64,000 nucleotides of DNA, from NCBI GenBank assembly GCA_036874045.1, contig CM072341.1:6150501-6214500 (forward strand). Direction: 5' to 3'. The DNA is from Cymodocea nodosa (Eukaryota > Streptophyta > Magnoliopsida > Alismatales > Cymodoceaceae). This document shows positions 57,772 through 64,000 of the stretch, piece by piece. Within the stretch, counting starts at the first letter, position 1; each line of letters starts with the position of its first letter. A model generated the notes under the pieces. The model saw only the letters and a list, made by a program, of their open reading frames with translations, was not told where the DNA came from and searched no databases. The position numbers and the translations under genes are program-made.

Positions 57772-58760
57772 ATGGCATATGCTTATGTTCAAAGATTTCT
57801 GAAACCTATAATTAGTATATGTGAATTCTGCAATTCTGAAGGACATGACATTTCTGACTGTTTGAAATTGAGACGTTTACAGATGGTTAGATCCCATGGA
57901 CAACAAATAAATTATCCTTAGTATAATAGATCTGAGTATGAGAATCCTATAGTTTACCCAACTAATGGTCAGTATAGAATGTGTAATATGTTGAGAGACA
58001 CTGAAGTTTGGGATAGGTATGACAGACTAGAGCATAGTATAGAGCAAAATCTAGACAAACTAGAATACTTTATGTGTCAACAACAAGAAGTCAACCAATT
58101 AAATTATAATGAAGCATATTCATAACCTAAAAAGGATATAATTTATGAAACTGAAAAAACCATAATGAAAATTGATCAAAAATTGAATGCAATGAAATTG
58201 GATGATCTGGAAAGAAAATTAAAAGCATTAGACGAATATACAATGAAAATACAAGTTATGCAACAAGACAATGAAAATTATAATATTATAAACCTGCATA
58301 ATTTGCAAAATACATAGCCAACAGAAAATATTAATGCAAGAGAATTTAAAGAATGCACTTTAAAACTAAAAACAATTGAAGATCATAATTACGAAAATGA
58401 TATACAAAAACATCATAAGAGTAATGAAAATCTGGAAGATGTATGTGTAACATTAAGAACAGGAACTGATATACCACCAAGAACTCAAAATGAAAATGAT
58501 ATGAAGGTGGATAAGAGTAAAAATCAAAATGATAATGAAAATGTAATAACTGAAAATCTAGAAATCACTGAAGAACAATCTGAATTTGCTAATGAAGCTA
58601 AAAATGATCAAACAAATCAACTGAATGAAAAAGAATCTTTTAAATCAAAATCTTTAGCACCCTATCCTAAATGATTACAACAAACAATACTTGAAAAACA
58701 AGAAAAAATCAGAGAAATTTTTGAAAAAGTACAAGTTAACATTCCCTTATTAGATCTATT
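57772..58760 (+). pseudogene. zinc-knuckle ORF (E)
   Basis: ATG at 57772, knuckle CEFCNSEGHDISDC, then charged linker. Stops include TAA near 57909 and TAG near 58316. Same layout as B and C, with no capsid domain upstream. Confidence 0.78.
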
Positions 58761-58767
58761 GTAGAAA

Positions 58768-59280
58768 ATGCCACCTTGTGCTAAATTTTTGAAGGATTGG
58801 TGTACTAAGAAAAGAGAGCGAAAAGTTCTTAGAAAGACCTTTTTAGCTAAGCAAAGTAATTCCCTATTTCTACCACAAATTCCTAAAAAGTTATCAGATC
58901 CTGGAATCCCTGTTATATCATGCATCATAGGAAATACCATTCTAGAAAGAACCTTAATAGACTTAGGTGCAGGTATAAATGTTATCACAAGTTATATATT
59001 TGCATCCTTAGGATTAGAAGGCTTAACTCCTACTAGTACGGTTATTCAATTAGCTGATAGAAGTATAAGATACCCTAAAGGAAAAATAGAGGATGTCTTA
59101 ATTAAAATCAAAAACTTTATATATCCTATTGATATTGTAATTCTGGATTCCCAACAAATTAAGCATAAAAATAGTGATACATATTTAATTTTGGGAATGC
59201 CATTTTTAGCAACATCAGGGGCTGTTATAAATTGTAAAACTAGAGTAATGAAGTTAGCATATGGTAATGAGGATACTTAA
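58768..59280 (+). pseudogene. aspartic protease (E)
   Basis: 170 open codons: KLSDPGIPVISC, DLGAGINVITSYIFASLGL (Ser of DLGAS replaced by Gly), LILGMPFLATSG. Ends TAA 59278-59280, where B has Gln. Confidence 0.87.
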
Positions 59281-59960
59281 TTAAATATTTTCAAACTAGA
59301 AAGGTTTGAGGAGTTAGAAATGTCCTTACATACCATAGACTTTTTAAAGGATAAAGGAGATATGTTAGATGATGTGATTCAAGAAGAATTAAATAGGCAA
59401 ATCAATTCTGAAACTTTAGAGTAAAGTGAAAGCATAAATATAGAAGGAGATCTAGAAGAAATTAATTTAGAAAATGATGATGTTCAATTAGGAGCTCTAG
59501 CTTCTGATGGGCAACATTTAGAATTAAAACCTTTACCTCCTGAACTAACCTATATATTTCTAGAAGATAAACGAACCTGTCCAATCATTATTGCTTCAAA
59601 TTTAAAAGAGGATCAAATTGCTAAATTAAAAGATGTAGTAAAAAGTTATAAAGAAGCAATAGGATGGACTATGATTGATATAAAAGGGTTAAGTTCAACT
59701 TTATGCTGTCACCACATATATTTAGAAGAGAATGTTAAACCTGTTAGAATTCCTGAGAGGAGATTAAATCCAAGCCTTAAAGAAGTAGTCAGGAAGGAAA
59801 TAGTTAAATGGTTAGATAATGACATAATTTATCCGATTTCTGATAGCTCGTGAGTTAGTCCAATCCATGTAGTTCCCAAGAAATCAAGATTAACAATTAT
59901 TAGGAATGAAAGTCAAGACTTGATACCTACTAGAATTCAATCAGCCTAGAGAGTATGTAT
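59281..59960 (+). pseudogene. acidic linker (E)
   Basis: Aligned with 39340-39964 (LKPLPPELTYIFLED, KEIVKWLDNDIIYPIS). Stops near 59421 and 59851. Confidence 0.7.
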
Positions 59961-60690
59961 AGACTATAGAAAGCTGAATGTTGTGACTAGGAAATATCAT
60001 TTTCCCTTACCTTTTATAGATCAAATGTTGGAAAGATTAGCAGGGCAAGAATATTTTTATTTCCTAAACGGGTATTCAAGGTATAATCAAATTTCAGTAG
60101 CATTAGAGGATCAAGAGAAAACAACTTTCACTTGTCCTAATGGAACTTATGTTTTTAAGAGAATGTCATTCGGATTATGCCATGCACCAGCTACCTTTCA
60201 AAGGTGTATGCAGGGCATATTTACTAGAATGACTGAAGATTTTTTAGAAATATTTATGAATGATTTTACTGTATATGACAATTCATATGAAGTTTGTTTA
60301 AAAAATTTAGACTTAATATTAAAACGTTGTGTGGAAAAAAATTTGGTTTTAAATTGGGAAAAATGTCACTTCATGGTAAAACAAGGAATAGTCTTAGGGC
60401 ATGTTGTTTCTAAGAAAGGGTCGGAAGTAGATAAAGCTAAAATAGAAGTAATTTCTAATCTATCAGAACCTAAATCAGTAAAAGATATTAGATTATTTCT
60501 AGGACATGTTGGTTTTTATAGAAGATTTATTAAAGACTTTAGCAAGATAGCTAGACCTTTAACTAATCTATTAAAAGATGTTCCATTTAACTTTGATAAA
60601 GATTGTAAGGAAGCATTTTTCAGACTTAAGACTAGCTTAATTTCAACTCCTATAATTCAAGCACCTGATTAGAGCCATCCATTTGAATCA
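59961..60690 (+). pseudogene. reverse transcriptase (E)
   Basis: YRKLNVVTRKYHFPLPF, FYFLNGYSRYNQ, FKRMSFGLCHAPATFQRCM, SKKGSEVDKAKIE. The catalytic motif reads FMNDFTVYD, with the second-to-last Asp of FMDD replaced by Asn, so the enzyme is dead even where the frame is open. Confidence 0.9.
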
Positions 60691-61040
60691 ATGTGCGATG
60701 CATCTGATTTTGCTGTAGGAGCAATGTTGGGACAGAAGATAGAAAAATCTCTTAGAGTGATTCATTATGCAAGCAAAACCTTAAATGATGCTCAAGTTAA
60801 TTACACAACTACAGAAAAAGAATTATTAGCTGTTGTGTTTGCCTTAGAAAAGTTTAGATCATATTTGATTGAAGCTAAAGTAATAGTATACACGGATAAT
60901 TCAGCTCTAAAACATCTAATCAAGAAAAAAGAAACTAAACCTAGATTGATCCGATGGATATTATTATTGCAAGAATTTGATCTAAAAATTAAAGATAAAA
61001 AAGGTTGTGAGAATGTAGTAGCAGATCATTTATCAAGATT
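60691..61040 (+). pseudogene. RNase H (E)
   Basis: [50 protein letters not shown]. Open frame continuing into integrase. Confidence 0.87.
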
Positions 61041-61351
61041 ACAAATAGAAAAATCAAATATTAAAATTAAGGATAATTTTCTTGATGAACAATTAATGAC
61101 CATCAACACAATACCTTGGTATGCAAACATAGTTAATTACTTAGTTACTGGTCTAACACCTAAGGATTGGAATAGACAGTATAAGAAATTGTTTTTCTCA
61201 AGAGTAAAATATTACTATTGGGAAGACCCATACTTATTTAAGAAATGTCCTGATCTGATTTTAAGGAGGTGTGTTCCAGAAATTGAATATCCGAGCATAT
61301 TGTCTTTCTATCATGACCAAGCTTGTGGAGGGCATTTTGGTTTAAGGAAAA
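61041..61351 (+). pseudogene. integrase N-terminus, interrupted (E)
   Basis: [20 protein letters not shown] and [13 protein letters not shown] (zinc-finger His pair intact), then cut by the copia D LTR. Confidence 0.9.
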
Positions 61352-62932
61352 TGTAGGATCGTATGGCTACACAAGAGGGGTGAATTGTGTACTTTTAATA
61401 TTTTGTGAAATATAATTGAAACTTTAATTCTCAAAAACAAGTCGAGACATTGTTTTCATAAAATCATTTTTATTCAAGGTTTCAATTACAATATACAATT
61501 CAATTCTCCTCAGAAATTGTAGATGCAATTATATTTCGATACCATGTATCATCTAAACAATTTCATAACTACAAATAGAGAAAACTAATTTGCGGAATTT
61601 AAAACTTTTCTCCCTGTTTGAGATCTTTCTTCTTCTTCTTTTTCTTCTTCAGCAATTCTTTAGTGACGAATATCTTATCTTTTCATGCTTCACCGAATTT
61701 GCTTTCTTCTGATACTTCAAATCTTCAGTGACGAAAATCTTACCTTTTTATGCTTCACTGAACTTTCTTCCACTTGAGAGATTTTTCCCGAAGAGGTGTT
61801 TTTGATCTCAGAAAAAGATTTTTCTTTTGGTGTGCAGGGATGGTTTGATCCTTGAAAAGATTTTTCTTTTTGTGTGCAAGGATGGTTTGATTAACGAGAA
61901 TTCTATGCCTTTTATACTATATCTTCATTTCATGCATATCCTTCACGTTTAACCACCACCAGTTTTCCACTTCTCCACGTCTTTTCTTTTTCCTTCATCG
62001 AAACACACACGTTCTAACCCACGTTTATATTTCAAATTTTCTTTAATCATCAGTCTTGGATCTTTGAAAAATTTCTTGCAAAATAAACTTTCTCGTCCAA
62101 AAGTTTTTCATCAGTGTAATAAGAAGTCGTTACTTTAATGTTAACTAAACGAGTAACACAAGTATATATATAACTTAACGTTTCTAACTTAACGAGTTCC
62201 TCATGTGCCATTTCACGTGACAAGTACTGTAGCTAACTCAACGAACTAAGTCTGTGGTGTTATGCTATCTCAACGAACCATCTCCGTTGTGTTATGATAA
62301 CTCAACGAACCAGTAATAAACAAATGTTTTTATAATAAGAATTTTACCACGTGCAAAAATAACAACTTAAGTTTATAACGCTAACCTAATGCGTTGCCTT
62401 AGTGTTCAATATAGCAACTCAACGCGTTTAGTTATGTTAACTTAACGAGTTAAACATGTGCACCTCACGTGATACAATACAACATTCGTAACTTATAATT
62501 TCACCACGTGTATAACACTAACTTAACGAGTTCATCTCTTCTTTTACTCACTAACTTAATGAGTTATCACATGACCTATTTTAACCTTTAAGCCTCTAAC
62601 TTAACGAGTTCTCACGTGACGTCTATACAAACAAAACTCTAACTTAACGAGTTGTCTAAACGTGCACTGTTCATGATACAGAAGATATAACATTAAAACA
62701 TATCATGCTTTTTAATAAAAACACACGTTAACTTTACGTTTAGCTAAATGAGAAATTAATGCAACGAAACGACTAGTTATTAACTTCAGATCCAATATAG
62801 ACAAGTATTTATATCAGTAAGCTTTTTTTTTGTATTAATTGATGATTTTAATTTCTTTTCACAAGCAAAAGTAATTGAGCAAATATGATTATTTTCATTC
62901 AGCACACATCATCAAAACAAAAATACTCAACA
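61352..62932 (-). repeat. 3' LTR of copia element D
   Basis: Minus strand TGTTGAGTATTTTTG...CGATCCTACA, 1581 bp. Contains AACTCAACGAACTAAG and AACTTAACGAGTT dyads (about 62160-62660) and CACGTGA motifs. Confidence 0.9.
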
Positions 62933-62946
62933 ATCTCCCCCTTTTT
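62933..62946 (-). promoter_or_regulatory. polypurine tract of copia D
   Basis: Minus strand CAAAAAGGGGGAGAT next to TGTTGAG. Confidence 0.88.
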
Positions 62947-63433
62947 GATGATGACAAAACCATGTTAAATCAATTATGAAATATGTTTAACTCAATAAAG
63001 CACCTTCGTTGAGTTAACTTTTAATTCAACAAACTTGTTTGTTGACTTAGGTTCACTTAAGCTTATTTCTATTGTTTGTGTAAATTTTACCTCTCAGAAC
63101 TAAAACTCTCAGATGTCAATAATTATATAAGTATCAGTTTTCTAATTATCATCTGTCAAATTACAATAACCATTTAAATAGCATCTCCTTTTATAATATA
63201 TATATGCAATTAAGATCATAATCATCTTTTTATAATATTTCTCCCCCTTTTTGTCATTAATCAAAAAGATAATTACAGAGAATATATATATATATATAAG
63301 AGATATAATTACAACAACTCTTTCTGTAAACAAGAATAATAATTGAAGACATTTACAGAAAAATGTATTGTTCAATCAAATCAAACAAGTAATACAAACA
63401 TTACATTTTGTATTCAGAAACAAACAAAAATAG
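62947..63433 (-). other. copia D 3' untranslated region
   Basis: AT-rich, with a TA run near 63280-63298 and one CTTCGTTGAGTTAAC dyad near 63005. The ORF at 63142-63375 is low-complexity and not supported. Confidence 0.6.
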
Positions 63434-64000
63434 TTATCGACCCCTCCTAAGTATATCACTTATAGCATTACATATTTTATCTCCTAGATGCCCAATATCA
63501 TTTCTGATGTCGTTAAGCACTACATCTAAGTCAGGAGGTAGCTGGGTTTGCTGTTCTGCTTGAACTGAATAACTTTGTTGTTGTTGTATATGGTCTGTAT
63601 CAGGTTGTTGTTGTTGTTGTTGTTGTCATTGAGGTTTATGCATGGCATGGAATTTTTGCAAATCTTTGACACTAAATGCTCTCATCTCATGCCTTTAGTT
63701 TCAGAGGGCCAGTCAGAAAAAGTCAATTGGCTTGCAAGGATTCTACATACAGCATCACCATAAAATAACTTTCAACTCATATGCTGTAGTTGAGACATAA
63801 AAACATCAAACCAATTTATTTGAATTCTATTCAGTAGGCCATAAGTTGCATATAAACAGCTTCTGCTAACTTCCAAATTGTGTCCAACTCTCTGAAATAA
63901 ATTTGCATGCAATATATTTACAATAAACATTGCCTCTACATTCAGATTTTTCATTAATCTCATTTCAAAATATACATCTAGAATTTTTGATAAAGACTGA
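63434..64000 (-). pseudogene. env-like ORF C-terminal half (copia D)
   Basis: On the minus strand: MRLMKNLNVEAMF, NILHANLFQRVGHNLEVS, CLYATYGLLNRIQINWFDVF, then FSVKDLQKFHAMHK. A Gln-rich run (CAA repeats near 63605-63625, with one stop at about 63627) and a tail DLDVVLNDIRNDIGHLGDKI ending TAA 63434-63436 follow. Homologous to copia F (30469-32740 plus 13325-13644) and to the domain of the Athila env-like ORF. Confidence 0.75.

Larger units (their letters stand above)
55388..61351 (+). mobile_element. Athila-like element E, 5' part
   Basis: 5' LTR, PBS, zinc-knuckle ORF, protease, RT, RNase H and the start of integrase, then interrupted by copia D at 61352. The remainder would lie beyond the window. 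Confidence 0.9.
61352..64000 (-). mobile_element. SIRE/Maximus-like copia element D, 3' part
   Basis: LTR, PPT and the C-terminal half of an env-like ORF on the minus strand. pol lies outside the window. Inserted into integrase of element E. Confidence 0.87.

Noticed and set aside
63142-63375. 77-codon minus-strand ORF in copia D
   Set aside because: Low-complexity Ile/Tyr/Lys-rich reading of the AT-rich 3' UTR, downstream of the env-like stop.

Overview
The window is AT-rich plant nuclear DNA, probably from a eudicot. The retroelement families, tRNA-Asp and tRNA-Met type primer sites, GT-AG introns and CAG-to-TAG decay all point that way, but I cannot name the species. It is almost wholly nested LTR retrotransposons and their wreckage. 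I found no ordinary single-copy host gene, tRNA, rRNA or CRISPR.

Two families dominate. The first is an Athila-like Ty3/gypsy family with ~2 kb LTRs, a tRNA-Asp type PBS and a very large internal region. The second is a SIRE/Maximus-like Ty1/copia family with a tRNA-iMet type PBS and a 'ctccccctttttgatgatg' PPT (read on the opposite strand). Layout: 1-9596 is the 3' part of Athila-like element A (+); 9597-12735 is a heavily deleted tandem copy A2 sharing A's LTR; 12736-13644 plus 30464-35769 is one copia element F (-), split by insertion of complete Athila-like element B (-, 13645-30463, with 5-bp target duplication AAGAT); 35770-48368 is Athila-like element C (+), which has lost RNase H and most of integrase; 48369-51990 is copia LTR and leader debris; 52015-55254 is an old Athila LTR (-) carrying a ~2.2 kb LTR-like insert; 55388-61351 is Athila-like element E (+), cut inside its integrase by copia element D (-, 61352 to the window end).

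The striking point is the gene order of the Athila-like family, read most clearly in complete element B: PBS - zinc-knuckle ORF - protease - RT - RNase H - integrase - env-like ORF - internal promoter - spliced gag - F-box-like gene - ~1.7 kb conserved noncoding DNA - PPT - LTR. The gag capsid ORF, normally first, lies behind pol and env. It appears to have its own TATA box, a short ATG exon and a GT-AG intron, and is followed through a second intron by a captured F-box/FBA-like gene. The same order is seen in A, B and C, so it is a property of the family and not one rearrangement. The env-like ORF has a homologue in the copia family of the same window, and arrays of short dyad-symmetric motifs mark unit boundaries and LTRs in both superfamilies. 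All copies carry nonsense mutations or deletions; the stops in gag are mostly TAG in place of CAG.
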